A DNA stretch of 64,000 bases from the NCBI RefSeq assembly GCF_036053395.1, contig NZ_CP107942.1, forward strand, positions 8,202,501-8,266,500. The letters are read 5' to 3'. The translations under genes and the position numbers were made by a program. Shown in pieces: positions 53,139 to 61,877 of this stretch. The notes under the pieces were generated by a model, which was not told the DNA's origin, did not search any database, and was given only the letters and a program-made list of their open reading frames with translations. The stretch's first letter is position 1, and each line of letters begins with the position of its first letter. Origin of the DNA: Actinoplanes sp. NBC_00393 (GTDB taxonomy: Bacteria > Actinomycetota > Actinomycetes > Mycobacteriales > Micromonosporaceae).

Positions 53139-53996
53139 GTGAGAGCCTTGTTCGCCTTGTTTGGCGCCGGGATCGGCGGCGCTCTGCTGATACTGATCGG
53201 CGGGCTGCGGTCTCAGGTGCGCCCGGACCGGCCCGGCCGCGCCGAACGCCGCCGGGCCCGCACCGGCGCGTCCGCGGTCCGGATCGCCGCCGTACTCGCC
53301 ACCGGCGCGGTCGTCGGCGCCGCGACCCAGTGGCCGATCGCCGCGGTGCTCGCCGCGGTCGCCGCGTGGACGTTGCCGAGCGTGCTGGGCCCTGACCGGG
53401 GGCAGAAGCGCACTCTGGCCCGGGTCGAGGCGATCGCGGCGTGGGCTGAGGACCTGTCCGGCACGCTCCGTGCGGCGGCCGGTCTGGAGCAGACGATCCT
53501 GGAGACCGCCGCCGTCGCGCCGGCCGAGATCCGTACCGAGCTGGCCCGGCTCACCGAAGCGATCCGCGCGGGGATCCGGCTGCCGGACGCGCTGAGGGCA
53601 TTCGCCGACGAACTGTCCGACCCGACCGCTGACATGGTCGCCAACGTGCTGCTGCAAGCCTCGCAGCACCAGGCCCGCGACATCGCCGTCGGCCTGTCCG
53701 GGGTCGGTCGCCGCGCCCGCCGGCAGGCCACGTCCCGGATGCGCATCGCCACCGGCCGGGCGCGCGTGCGTACCGCCACCCGGATCATCATCGGGGTCAT
53801 GCTGGCCACCCCCGTCGGCTTGGCCATCTTCGTCGGCGACTTCCTCGCTCCCTACGGCACCGGGTTTGGGCAGGTGCTGCTCGCGGTGTTCGGCGCGATG
53901 TTCGCCGGCGTCATCGTCTGGATGGTGCGCACCGGCCGGGTCCGTGACCTGCCACGGATCCTGACCAATCCCGGCGAGGAGGTGCTGGTGCCATGA
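53139..53996 (+). CDS. tadB: TadB-like pilus assembly membrane protein
   Basis: 285 residues from GTG 53139. It is a type II secretion F-domain-like protein: transmembrane helices at the N-terminus and around 210-260, with the conserved helical region LSGTLRAAAGLEQTILETA and ADMVANVLLQASQHQARDI between. It should form the inner-membrane platform with TadC. The next gene overlaps it by 4 bases. Confidence 0.88.
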   Translation: MRALFALFGAGIGGALLILIGGLRSQVRPDRPGRAERRRARTGASAVRIAAVLATGAVVGAATQWPIAAVLAAVAAWTLPSVLGPDRGQKRTLARVEAIAAWAEDLSGTLRAAAGLEQTILETAAVAPAEIRTELARLTEAIRAGIRLPDALRAFADELSDPTADMVANVLLQASQHQARDIAVGLSGVGRRARRQATSRMRIATGRARVRTATRIIIGVMLATPVGLAIFVGDFLAPYGTGFGQVLLAVFGAMFAGVIVWMVRTGRVRDLPRILTNPGEEVLVP

Positions 53997-54859
53997 CCAC
54001 GCTGATCATCATCGGGGCCGGTATCGGGGCCGGCCTCGCCCTGCTGATCACCGCGCTGGTGCCGGCCCGGCCGCCGCTGGCGTACGCGATCGAGACGCTG
54101 CGCCACCGGCCCTCGCCAGTCCTGCACGGACGGCAGCGGTGGCAGCAGCTGCTCGGCTCACCGCTGCAGCACCTCGGCCTGCCCCGCGAACGCGTCCGCA
54201 AAGATTTGGCCGTGCTGGAGCGCGATCCGCACGAGTACCTCGCCGGGCAGCTCGGCCTGGCCGCGCTCGGCCTGCTCGCCCCACCGGCCACAGTCGCGCT
54301 CTTGAACGTTCTCGGCGCCGACATCGGCTGGACCATTCCGCTGTGGCTGGGCCTGGCCCTGGCGGCCGGTGCGTTCGTCGTCGGCGAGCTTTCGGTGCAC
54401 GAGGAGGCCGAGGAGCGACGGCTGCTGATGCGCCACACCCTCGCCGCGCTGCTCGACATCGTGCCGCCCGCTCTCGCGGCCGGCGCCGGGATCGAGCAGG
54501 CCCTCAACGACGCGAGCTCGATCGCCGAAGGCTGGGCCGCCCGCCGCATCCGCCAAGCGCTGGTCACCGCCCGGGTCAGCCGCCAACCCATCTGGCAGCC
54601 GCTGCGCGAACTCGGCGAGCGCACCGGCGTCGTACAGCTCGAACAGCTCGCCGCCACCCTGCAACTCGCCGCCGGAGAGGGCACCCGCATCCGCGAGGCA
54701 CTGCTGCAACGCGGCGAGGCCCTCGCCGACCGGATCACCGCCGACATGGAAGCCGAAGCCGAGTCGGCCACCGAACGCATGAGCGTCCCCCTGATGGCTC
54801 TCACCAGCATCTTCCTGCTGTTTCTGATCTATCCGGCCATCGCCTCCCTCACCACCTAG
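53993..54859 (+). CDS. tadC: TadC-like pilus assembly membrane protein
   Basis: 288 residues with two N-terminal helices, a third pair around residues 95-140 and a C-terminal pair. The cytoplasmic part has LLDIVPPALAAGAGIEQALNDA, the F-domain pattern, and LAATLQLAAGEGTRIREALL. It pairs with TadB in the inner membrane. A good ribosome site 10 bases after its stop serves the pilin gene. Confidence 0.88.
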   Translation: MTTLIIIGAGIGAGLALLITALVPARPPLAYAIETLRHRPSPVLHGRQRWQQLLGSPLQHLGLPRERVRKDLAVLERDPHEYLAGQLGLAALGLLAPPATVALLNVLGADIGWTIPLWLGLALAAGAFVVGELSVHEEAEERRLLMRHTLAALLDIVPPALAAGAGIEQALNDASSIAEGWAARRIRQALVTARVSRQPIWQPLRELGERTGVVQLEQLAATLQLAAGEGTRIREALLQRGEALADRITADMEAEAESATERMSVPLMALTSIFLLFLIYPAIASLTT

Positions 54860-54882
54860 AAGGCACTCACGAAGGAGTAGTC

Positions 54883-55092
54883 ATGCCCCGCAAACCCCTG
54901 TTGACCCACATCGTCGGTCTGCAGACGCGCGTTCAGGAACGCGTCGCCGAGCTGCGCAGCAACCCGGACCGAGGCAGCCACGCCACCGAGTACGCCATCG
55001 GCATCGGCGCTGCCGCGGCGATCGTGCTCGGCCTGTTCGTGGCTTATCAGACCGGCGTCGACGAGATCATCTCGAGCTGGGTGTTCCAGTAG
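54883..55092 (+). CDS. flp: Flp-type pilin
   Basis: 69 residues with GAAGGAG before ATG 54883. The prepilin site is GSHATEYAIG: cleavage after Gly would put Glu at +5 and Tyr at +6, the defining Flp pattern. The mature helix is AIGIGAAAAIVLGLFVAYQ. The leader (about 32 residues) is longer and more basic than in proteobacterial Flp, as is usual in actinobacteria. It is probably the major pilus subunit, processed by the A24 peptidase at 47 kb. Confidence 0.85.
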   Translation: MPRKPLLTHIVGLQTRVQERVAELRSNPDRGSHATEYAIGIGAAAAIVLGLFVAYQTGVDEIISSWVFQ

Positions 55093-55490
55093 TGGAGCCG
55101 GCCCGACCCCAGGCAGGCCGCCGGAGTCGTGTGATGCAAGACGACCGCGGCTCCGTCGCCGTGGAACTCGCCTTCGGCGCACCGATCCTGCTGGGCATCA
55201 TCGTGCTGCTGTTGCAGATCTTCGCCTGGGGCATGGCCAACCACGCCGCGCACGCTGCCGCCGACCACGCCGCGCAGACCGCCCGGGTGGTCGGCGGCAG
55301 CAGCGCCACCGGCCAAGCCGACGCCAACGACCTGCTGCGCGAATTCGGCAGCCCATTCCTCACCAACCCGTCCGCGACGGTGTCACGCGGCGCCGCCGTC
55401 ACCACCGTGACCGTGCGCGGCACCGTCCGCGGAATACCGGTACCGGTCACCGTCACCGTGCAAGCCCCCACCGAGAGATTCGTCCCATGA
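55092..55490 (+). CDS. TadE-like pseudopilin
   Basis: 132 residues from GTG 55092. DDRGSVAVELAFGAPILLG is the TadE signature (short positive leader, Gly, Val-Glu pair, hydrophobic helix). The C-terminal part is a small exported beta domain with VSRGAAVTTVTVRGTV. It overlaps the pilin stop by one base and the next pseudopilin by 4. Confidence 0.85.
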   Translation: MEPARPQAGRRSRVMQDDRGSVAVELAFGAPILLGIIVLLLQIFAWGMANHAAHAAADHAAQTARVVGGSSATGQADANDLLREFGSPFLTNPSATVSRGAAVTTVTVRGTVRGIPVPVTVTVQAPTERFVP

Positions 55491-55924
55491 CAGCTCCAGC
55501 GGGCACCGGCCCCCGCCGACCCCATCGCGGCGACGACCGCGGGTCCGTCGCGGTGGAACTCGCCCTCGGCGTGCCCTTGCTGGTGCTGTTTCTGTTCCTG
55601 CTCATCGGCGCCTTCAACGTGGGCCGCGCCAACATCGACGTCAACGCGGCCGCCGGCGCCGCTTCCCGGGCCGCGTCGCTGGCCCGCACCTCCGCGGCCG
55701 CGACGGCGGCCGCCACCGACAGCGCCACCGCCAACCTCGGCGCCGACTGCGCCCGGCTGTCGGTGTCGGTCAACACCAGCAACTATCGGCGCGGCGGCGC
55801 GGTCACCGTTTCTCTCGCCTGCACCGTGCCCACCCGGGGACTGATCCGCGTCGGTCTCCCCGGCTCGCTGACGATCACCGCCTCGTCGACCAGCCCCATC
55901 GACCGGTATCGGGCGGACACCTGA
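55487..55924 (+). CDS. Second TadE-like pseudopilin
   Basis: 145 residues. The same DDRGSVAVELALGVPLLVLF motif and hydrophobic helix as its neighbour, but with a different exported domain holding two Cys (ADCARLSV and SLACTVPTRG) that could form a disulfide. Both ends overlap neighbours, so it belongs to the same operon. Confidence 0.83.
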   Translation: MTAPAGTGPRRPHRGDDRGSVAVELALGVPLLVLFLFLLIGAFNVGRANIDVNAAAGAASRAASLARTSAAATAAATDSATANLGADCARLSVSVNTSNYRRGGAVTVSLACTVPTRGLIRVGLPGSLTITASSTSPIDRYRADT

Positions 55925-56379
55925 TGATCAGACACCTTCCCGCTGTGCGCGGGCTGCGCCGCCGCTACGCCCTTGCGAGCGCCGACGATCGCGGCGCCGC
56001 CGCCGTCATGCTGCTGTTCATCGGCATGATCGCCATCGTCGCCGCGGCCGGGCTGCTCGGCGGCGGCGCCGTGTTCGCCGCCCGCTCCCACGGTTACGAC
56101 CTGGCCCATGCCGCCGCGCGCGCCGGTGCCCAGCAGATCGACACCGCTGCCTACCGCACCGACGGCACCCTGCGCCTCGATCCGGCCCGCGCCGCCCAGG
56201 CCGCCAAGCAGTTCCTCGCCGCAGGCGGTGCCACCGGCACCGTGCAGGTCACCGCCGCGCAGATCACCGTCACCGCCACCAGCAGGCAGGCCACCCCGAT
56301 GCTCGACATGTTCGGCATCACCACGATCACGGTCACCTCGACCGCCTCGGCCACCCCGACCACCGACCCACCGACCTGA
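55924..56379 (+). CDS. TadG-like pseudopilin / secretion-linked membrane protein
   Basis: 151 residues. DDRGAAAVMLLFIGMIAIVAAAGLLGG replaces the TadE motif; the Glu is lost (AAAVM), as in TadG-like proteins. The exported part is AARAGAQQIDTAAYRTDG followed by a beta-rich C-terminus. It is the third pseudopilin of the set, one base overlapping the previous gene. Confidence 0.8.
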   Translation: MIRHLPAVRGLRRRYALASADDRGAAAVMLLFIGMIAIVAAAGLLGGGAVFAARSHGYDLAHAAARAGAQQIDTAAYRTDGTLRLDPARAAQAAKQFLAAGGATGTVQVTAAQITVTATSRQATPMLDMFGITTITVTSTASATPTTDPPT

Positions 56380-56398
56380 GCGGGAGCGTGAAACCCCG

Positions 56399-59300
56399 AT
56401 GCTGATGCACCGGCTCGGCCGCCAGCTCGTCCGAGCGGCCAGCATGCTGGCCGCCCTCGCACTGATCGCAGGCCTACCCGCCGCGCTCGTCGCCTTCATC
56501 GGCTGGCCCCTGCCACGCACGGTGCCCACCGACTGGGCGGGCTGGGAGACCGTCCTTACCGGCGGCTTCCCCGACGCCGCGGTCGTCAACCTGCTCGCGT
56601 GCGCGTTGTGGCTGGTCTGGGCCGCTTTCTGCTACAGCCTGATCGGGGAGATCGCCGCCGTACGCCGTGGCCGGCCCGCCCGCCACGTCCGCGCGCTGTC
56701 ACCGCTGCAGGCTCTGGCAGCGCTGCTGGTCGCCGGCATGTCCGCCGGACCGGCGGCCGCCGCCACCCTGGCCATCCCACCGGCGGTCGTGAGCACGCTG
56801 GCGCCACCGTCGGCGACAACCGCCCCGGCGCTGGTGGCTTACACCACCAGTGACACCACTGCGACTCCGCCGACGGTGATCGGCGCCGAGCGCGGCAGCC
56901 TGTCGGCGACCGCGACCGCGCTACCCGCCGCCGACCTGACGGTCGACGAGACACCCTTGCCCCGGTTCGCGCTCGTCGCGCACAGTGGCCCGCTGACCGT
57001 CGCTACCGGTGGCCACGAATACACCGTGACGGTGCAGCGCGGCGACACCCTGTGGGAACTCGCCGACCGGTGGCTCGGCGACCCGCACCGCTGGCCGGAG
57101 ATCTATCAGCTCAACGCTGACCGATACGACGACCACGGTCGCATGCACCGAGGCGACCACATCGAACGGGGCTGGGTCCTGACCCTGCCCGACGACGCCA
57201 CCCCACCTGCAGGAAGCCGGCCGGCCACCCCACCGCAGCAACCACCTGCCGGAGGGTCCGACGAGCAACCGAGCACACCGCCGTCAACCGCCCCGAACGG
57301 CCCGACCACGTCCGCCCCTACTGCCTCCACGGCACCCGCCCGCGCCACGACGGCTCCGACAAGCCCGGCACCGACAGCCAGCACGACCGCCGCCGAAGCC
57401 CCGCCCTCGGCGTCGCCGCGCCCGAGTTCCACACCGTCGACCACGGCGAAACCGGGCGGTGGCGCCGAGACACCAACACCGGCTACCAGTACGCCTGCGG
57501 GGGCCTCGGCCTCCGCCAGCGACCCGGCGGGCCAGTCGCAGCCCGAACGCAGCCGCCCCGCCTCACCCGGAATCTCGCTGGGCAGCGGCAGCTGGCTCGA
57601 TGTGGGGCTGGCCGCCGCCGTCGCCGCCGCCATCGCCCTGGTCTGGGCACACCGGCGCCGCCGCTACACCCCCCGCCCGCTCTCGCCCGACCTGCGCCTC
57701 GACGACCCCGACCTGGTGCCGATGCCACCGGTCGTCGCCCAGATCCGGCGCCGGCTGCACGACGACCCGGACGTCGCCGACACCGATGCCGGAACCGATC
57801 CTGATGCGGCAGCGAGCTGGACCACGCCGATCTCTGCACCGGCCACCCACACGCTGCACCTGTCCGACACCAGCCCGGCCGACCCGCGCCTGCAGGACGA
57901 CGAATCCGACGCCGACGAGCCGCCGGCCGAACCTGACGAGCAGGAGGCAGAACCGGCTCCTACATCCGAGGTGCCACTCGCCCGCCCGGTCGTGCCGACT
58001 CTGACGAACCCGACCACCGCGGTGTGGCCGTCGTCCGGGCTCGGCCTGACCGGTCCCGGCGCCGAATCGGCAGCCCGCGGCTTCCTGGCCGCCGCACTCG
58101 CCGACGACGATCCCGACGCCTCGCCCACCCGCGCGGTGTTGCCCTCCACCACCGTGGCCACCCTGCTGGGGGCCGCCGCGGTCACGTTGCCCAGCACTCC
58201 ACGGCTGATCGTCACCGATGACCTCGCTGAAGCCCTCGACTTGCTCGAGCAGCAGATCCTGCACCGCAGCCGCCTGGTCTACGCCCACGAGGTCGACACC
58301 GTCGCCGCGATGCGCGCCGCCGACCGATACGAAGAACCAACCCCACCGCTGCTGCTGATCGCCGACGCCGCCAACAACCACGAACGCACCCGGATCGCCG
58401 CCCTGCTCGCCCAAGGCCAACGCCTCGATGTCCACGGGATCCTGCTCGGTGACTGGCCCGCCGGCGACACCGTCGTCGTCGACAGCGACGGCACCACCGC
58501 GGCCGGCGGCAGCGGGCGCCACGGACAGCATCCCGCCGACGTCGGCCGGCTCGCCGTGCTCACCCCCACCGAGACCGTCGCGGTGATCACCACCCTGGCC
58601 GAAGCACACACCGGCCTGCCGCAACCGCCACCGCCGATCGAGGCCGCACCACAGCCCCAGATCGCCGCCGAACCCGCCGAGGCTTCAGACGATGTCGTCC
58701 TGCCCTTGGACGACGCGGGTCGGGTGCTGGCCGCGCTGGCCGATCTCGGCGACGCCACCGCCGCCGGCATCGCCGCCCACCTCGACCTGCCGTACCCGGC
58801 CACCACCGCCAAACTCGTGCAGTGGGAGCACAGCGGCCACGCCGAGACGACTCGCACCGAGACTGGTCAAACCCTCTGGCGGCTCACTGACACCGGCCGC
58901 ACCGCCCTGGGCGCACCCACCACCGCCGTTTCTGCGTCGACGCCGGGCGATCCGGCAACCGACGGCGAGGCACAAGCCGCCGCGTCGCAGACCGGTGAAG
59001 TGGGAGCGGCCACCGGCGACCGCTTTGCCGAGATCGACACCGTTCTGCAATGGCCCGACCCGACGACCACGTTCACCAGCGAACACCCGCCCGCACCCGA
59101 GGACGGCGACGACACCGACAAGCCGGGCCATGTCGAGGTGACCGCGCTCGGTGAGGCGGGCATCGTGGCCACCGACCCCGATCGCAGGCCTCGCCGCAAG
59201 GCCCTGGAACTGCTGGTCTACCTGGCTGTTCACGACGGCAGCGCCACCGTCGAGGCCATCCTGGACGACCTGATGCCCGAGGCGCCGGCCAGCAAAGCCC

Positions 59301-59896
59301 CGGAACGGCTGCACACCTACGTCTCCGATCTGCGGTCGGTCATGCGCCGTATCGGTGGGCCCGCCACCTACCTGACCCACCCGAACCAGCGGTACACGCT
59401 CAACCCCGACGCGGTCGGCGTCGACCTGTGGCGGATGAGAGCGGCGATCCGCGAAGCCCACCAGGCCCACGACCCGCGACAGCGCGTCACCGCCCTGCAG
59501 CAGGCCGTCGACGCCTACCGCGGCCCGCTCGCCGACGGCGCCGACTACGAGTGGGCCGAGTCCTACCGCGAAGCCATCCGCCAGCAAGCCCTCGATGCCC
59601 ACCTCGCCCTGGCGGACGCCCTCCCCGACGACCTCGCGGCGCAGGCCCGGGTCCTGGAGGCCGCGATCGGGCACAGCCCGTACAGCGAACACCTCTATCA
59701 GCGGGCGATGCGGGCCCGCGCCGCGCTCGGGCACCTCGACGCCATCCGCACCCTGCGCCGTGCCCTCGACCGCGCGCTGGCCGAAATCGACGCGGAACCC
59801 GGCGACGACACCATCACCCTCGCCGACGAGCTCATCGCCGACCTGCAGCGTCCGGGGAGACGCACCGACATAGAAACGACCAGCGGCAGCAACTGA
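56399..59896 (+). CDS. LysM protein with SARP/BTAD-type C-terminal domain, Tad-linked
   Basis: 1165 residues from ATG 56399; longer frames upstream cross the preceding gene. Three transmembrane helices lie in residues 12-130. A LysM domain follows at about 207-262 (EYTVTVQRGDTLWELADRWLGDP), then a Pro/Thr/Ser-rich linker to about 390 and a fourth helix near 400-421. The cytoplasmic part holds a helical ATPase-like or regulatory region. Residues about 920-1004 are a winged-helix-like SARP segment (SKAPERLHTYVSDLRSVM) and about 1004-1155 a BTAD repeat domain (QRVTALQQAVDAYRGPL and DAIRTLRRALDRALAE). It may sense the wall through LysM and act inside through the SARP part. Last gene of the Tad operon. 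Confidence 0.82.
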   Translation: MLMHRLGRQLVRAASMLAALALIAGLPAALVAFIGWPLPRTVPTDWAGWETVLTGGFPDAAVVNLLACALWLVWAAFCYSLIGEIAAVRRGRPARHVRALSPLQALAALLVAGMSAGPAAAATLAIPPAVVSTLAPPSATTAPALVAYTTSDTTATPPTVIGAERGSLSATATALPAADLTVDETPLPRFALVAHSGPLTVATGGHEYTVTVQRGDTLWELADRWLGDPHRWPEIYQLNADRYDDHGRMHRGDHIERGWVLTLPDDATPPAGSRPATPPQQPPAGGSDEQPSTPPSTAPNGPTTSAPTASTAPARATTAPTSPAPTASTTAAEAPPSASPRPSSTPSTTAKPGGGAETPTPATSTPAGASASASDPAGQSQPERSRPASPGISLGSGSWLDVGLAAAVAAAIALVWAHRRRRYTPRPLSPDLRLDDPDLVPMPPVVAQIRRRLHDDPDVADTDAGTDPDAAASWTTPISAPATHTLHLSDTSPADPRLQDDESDADEPPAEPDEQEAEPAPTSEVPLARPVVPTLTNPTTAVWPSSGLGLTGPGAESAARGFLAAALADDDPDASPTRAVLPSTTVATLLGAAAVTLPSTPRLIVTDDLAEALDLLEQQILHRSRLVYAHEVDTVAAMRAADRYEEPTPPLLLIADAANNHERTRIAALLAQGQRLDVHGILLGDWPAGDTVVVDSDGTTAAGGSGRHGQHPADVGRLAVLTPTETVAVITTLAEAHTGLPQPPPPIEAAPQPQIAAEPAEASDDVVLPLDDAGRVLAALADLGDATAAGIAAHLDLPYPATTAKLVQWEHSGHAETTRTETGQTLWRLTDTGRTALGAPTTAVSASTPGDPATDGEAQAAASQTGEVGAATGDRFAEIDTVLQWPDPTTTFTSEHPPAPEDGDDTDKPGHVEVTALGEAGIVATDPDRRPRRKALELLVYLAVHDGSATVEAILDDLMPEAPASKAPERLHTYVSDLRSVMRRIGGPATYLTHPNQRYTLNPDAVGVDLWRMRAAIREAHQAHDPRQRVTALQQAVDAYRGPLADGADYEWAESYREAIRQQALDAHLALADALPDDLAAQARVLEAAIGHSPYSEHLYQRAMRARAALGHLDAIRTLRRALDRALAEIDAEPGDDTITLADELIADLQRPGRRTDIETTSGSN

Positions 59897-59973
59897 CGTC
59901 GCGGTGCCAGCGCCACGCGACGTCCCGGCTCCTGGTTCTCCGCAACGAGAAAAAGAGCCGGTCTCGCACTCGG

Positions 59974-59999
59974 GGTCCGGGCGTCACGGCGCCCGGACC
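59974..59999. terminator. Bidirectional terminator hairpin
   Basis: Perfect 10-bp stem GGTCCGGGCG/CGCCCGGACC with a 6-base loop, between the end of the Tad operon and the converging zinc-ribbon gene. Confidence 0.8.
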
Positions 60000-60104
60000 A
60001 TCGTTCGGTGGTAGCTGCCGCTTCCGCTGAGGAGAACGGCAGCCACCACCGGGTCATCGGTCAGGGCAAGCGCGGCCGACCAGCCACGTCGTCGTGATAC
60101 CCGG

Positions 60105-60380
60105 TCAACCGCCCGGCTGCTCCGGGGACCGGTCGCCGCCGACGGCGTCATCGGCGATGAAGTGACCTGCGGTGAAGCACTGGCGGTCGGCGTCGAAGAC
60201 GACGCCTTCAAGGCGTCCCATGATCAGTAGGCCGCACGCCGAGCAGGTCAGAGCAGCCTTCAGTTCCGCGACGGCCTTGGGCTGGACCCCGGCGATCGAG
60301 TACGTGCCCAGCGGTTTGCCCACCAGGACCGGCTGCACCGTGATGGTGCCGGCCGCTGCGCAGCCGGGACACGGCTTCAC
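60105..60380 (-). CDS. Small zinc-ribbon protein, unknown
   Basis: 91 residues from GTG 60380 with AAGGAGA 7 bases upstream. Two CxxC pairs (PCPGCAAAG and TCSACGLLIMG) enclose about 40 residues and should bind one zinc. The rest is a small beta domain. It overlaps the DUF4262-like fragment by 4 bases. Confidence 0.6.
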   Translation of the reverse strand: MKPCPGCAAAGTITVQPVLVGKPLGTYSIAGVQPKAVAELKAALTCSACGLLIMGRLEGVVFDADRQCFTAGHFIADDAVGGDRSPEQPGG

Positions 60381-60751
60381 TGATTGCTCTCCTTCACCGG
60401 TGGCAGGGTTTCCGGGTTCGCGATCAAGGGCTGGGTATGCGGCGGATATTCGTAGCCGCTCTCCCACGGGAACCTGCCGTGCTGGTCAGGCCAGACCAGT
60501 TGCTGCAGCCGTACCTTGTCGCGGCCGTACAGGGCGAACGCGACTCCGGGATGTAGATAGTCGTTCGGCGAGCCGTCGACGGAAGCGCGCGGGTTCGCAG
60601 ATTCCTGAGCGGCAACGTGCGGGAACCCGCACGGCGTGCTGGCAATTCCGAACACAATTGTGCGGGTTCCGACGATCCCGGCGATCGGGCTGCCCGTGGT
60701 TTCCAGCGAAAAACAACTGCGGCGTCCGGAGCCAGACCCGTACTGGATCAT
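60377..60751 (-). pseudogene. DUF4262-like protein with the N-terminal part missing
   Basis: A 124-residue frame. Its C-terminal 50 residues (VAFALYGRDKVRLQQLVWPDQHGRFPWESGYE) match the end of DUF4262 proteins well, but the N-terminal block with the usual YTIGL-type motif is absent. The first 70 residues (ETTGSPIAGIVGTRTIVFG and onward) do not look like the family. It is probably a truncated copy; an unusual divergent member cannot be excluded. Confidence 0.45.
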
Positions 60752-60808
60752 CTGCGGGTTTCGGTGCCGTTAGCGATCTTCAAGAAACGAAGGTTTATTG
60801 ACGGCGAG

Positions 60809-61204
60809 TCAGGCGATGGGGCTGCCGATCCGGACCCGGTTGCCGTCGGGGTCGGTCAGGACGAACTCGCGCAGGCCGTAGTCCTGCTCGGCGATTTCGC
60901 CCACGCCGGCAATGTGGTGGTCGCGTAGTTGCTTCCACATCTTCGCCGCGTCGGCGACGTGGAGGAAACACTGCCCGGGCGTGGGGCTGGGCTCGTGGGT
61001 GAAGTGCAGTTCAACGCCGCTGTTGTGCAGCAGCAGGTAGCCGTCGTGCCGCTCGGTCTCGGTGAACCCAGCGCCGGTGTAGAACGCGGCGGTGCGGTCC
61101 AGGTCGGAGCTGGGCAGGATCGGGATGGCCGCCCGGGCTGATGCGGGCGTGGTGGGGCTGCCGGTGAGCCGGCGCGCCAGCGCGCCGAGCGGGGTGAACC
61201 GCAA
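60809..61204 (-). CDS. VOC-family (glyoxalase/bleomycin resistance-like) protein
   Basis: 131 residues using TTG 61204, since no ATG or GTG precedes the fold; the true start is uncertain. The two betaalphabetabeta units are clear: IPILPSSDLDRTAAFYTGAGF and ELHFTHEP in the first, CFLHVADAAKMWKQL and LREFVLTDPDGNRVRIG in the second. VOC proteins bind a metal through His and Glu; HFTHE and REFVLTD carry candidates. It is third behind MerR and the zinc-ribbon gene on the same strand, so may be mercury-induced. Substrate unknown. Confidence 0.8.
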   Translation of the reverse strand: MRFTPLGALARRLTGSPTTPASARAAIPILPSSDLDRTAAFYTGAGFTETERHDGYLLLHNSGVELHFTHEPSPTPGQCFLHVADAAKMWKQLRDHHIAGVGEIAEQDYGLREFVLTDPDGNRVRIGSPIA

Positions 61205-61231
61205 TTGGCGCAGCGCCGCGAGGGGGCCGGC

Positions 61232-61384
61232 TCAGCGGGCGGCCCAGAGGGCGCAGCCGACGCAGATGAACACTCCGGGGGTGGTGCCGAGCTCGACGAC
61301 TTCGCTCTTGGGGAGCTGGCGGCCGCAGCAGCCGCAGTGTTCGTGGTCGGAGGTGCGGTCGGTCTCGGCGGCGGCGGTCGTCAC
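61232..61384 (-). CDS. 50-residue zinc-ribbon protein, too short for usual gene calls
   Basis: GTG 61384 to TGA 61232. It has HCGCCGRQLPKSEVVELGTTPGVFICVGCALWAAR: a CxCC and a CxxC around a 20-residue beta segment, a zinc-ribbon outline. It lies 15 bases after the MerR stop and 27 bases before the VOC gene, in the same direction. Position in a tight three-gene run and clean codon pattern support it. Function unknown; a metal-binding or DNA-binding accessory is possible. Confidence 0.65.
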   Translation of the reverse strand: MTTAAAETDRTSDHEHCGCCGRQLPKSEVVELGTTPGVFICVGCALWAAR

Positions 61385-61399
61385 GGTGGTCTCGTCGGG

Positions 61400-61789
61400 T
61401 TACAGGTAGCGGCAGACCTGCTCGGCGCCGCAGGTGTCGGGGTCGCCGCCGCGGGCGGCGTCGTGCAGCTGCGCGACGGTGGTACGCAGCTCTTGCAAGT
61501 CGGCGATCTGGGCGTCGAGGGCGCGCAGCCTCGTGTCAAGTAGGTCCTCGACGTGCCGGCACGGCGCTCGGCCCTGGTCGCGCACGTCGAGGACCTCGCG
61601 GATCTGCGCCAGGGTCAGCCCGGCGGCGCGGCCGCGGCGGATGAAGTCCAGCCGGGCAATCGCGTCCTGGCCGTACTGGCGGTATCCGGTGGCGGTGCGC
61701 CCTTCAGGGCGCAGCAGCCCGGAGTCTTCGTAGAAGCGCAGCGTCTTGGTGGTCGTGCCGGTGACGGCCGCCAGCTCACCGATCCGCAC
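61400..61789 (-). CDS. merR: MerR-family metal-responsive regulator
   Basis: 129 residues. GTG 61789 is chosen because GGGAGG sits 8 bases upstream and the sequence then starts MRIGELAAVTG as the family does; a GTG three codons earlier is not spaced for a ribosome site. HTH IGELAAVTGTTTKTLRFYEDSGLL, then a dimer helix, with Cys77 (APCRHVEDLL), Cys120 and Cys126 near the end (CGAEQVC). Cysteines at both sides of the dimer helix are the metal-binding set of MerR-type sensors. It diverges from merA across a MerR-type operator, so it likely senses Hg(II). The C-x5-C end differs from classical MerR, so a broader metal range is possible. Confidence 0.85.
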   Translation of the reverse strand: MRIGELAAVTGTTTKTLRFYEDSGLLRPEGRTATGYRQYGQDAIARLDFIRRGRAAGLTLAQIREVLDVRDQGRAPCRHVEDLLDTRLRALDAQIADLQELRTTVAQLHDAARGGDPDTCGAEQVCRYL

Positions 61790-61810
61790 CGTGGTCACCT
61801 CCCGGCCTTG

Positions 61811-61832
61811 ACCTTCCCCTGCACTGGAAGGT
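61811..61832. promoter_or_regulatory. MerR-type operator in a long-spacer promoter
   Basis: ACCTTCC-N8-GGAAGGT is an inverted repeat that starts inside a TTGACC -35 box (61808-61813) and fills the space to a CAGTCT -10-like element at about 61834. The 20-base spacer with a dyad between the boxes is what MerR regulators twist. It sits between merR and merA. Confidence 0.8.
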
Positions 61833-61877
61833 CCAGTCTGACCCTGGTAGGGCTCGGTGACTAGCGAAAGGCAGCAC

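Noticed and set aside
53139..56379. Type II secretion or type IVa pilus system
   Set aside because: TadB/TadC split F-domain genes, an Flp E+5 pilin and TadE-like proteins identify Tad; there is no secretin or PilM-N-O-P set.
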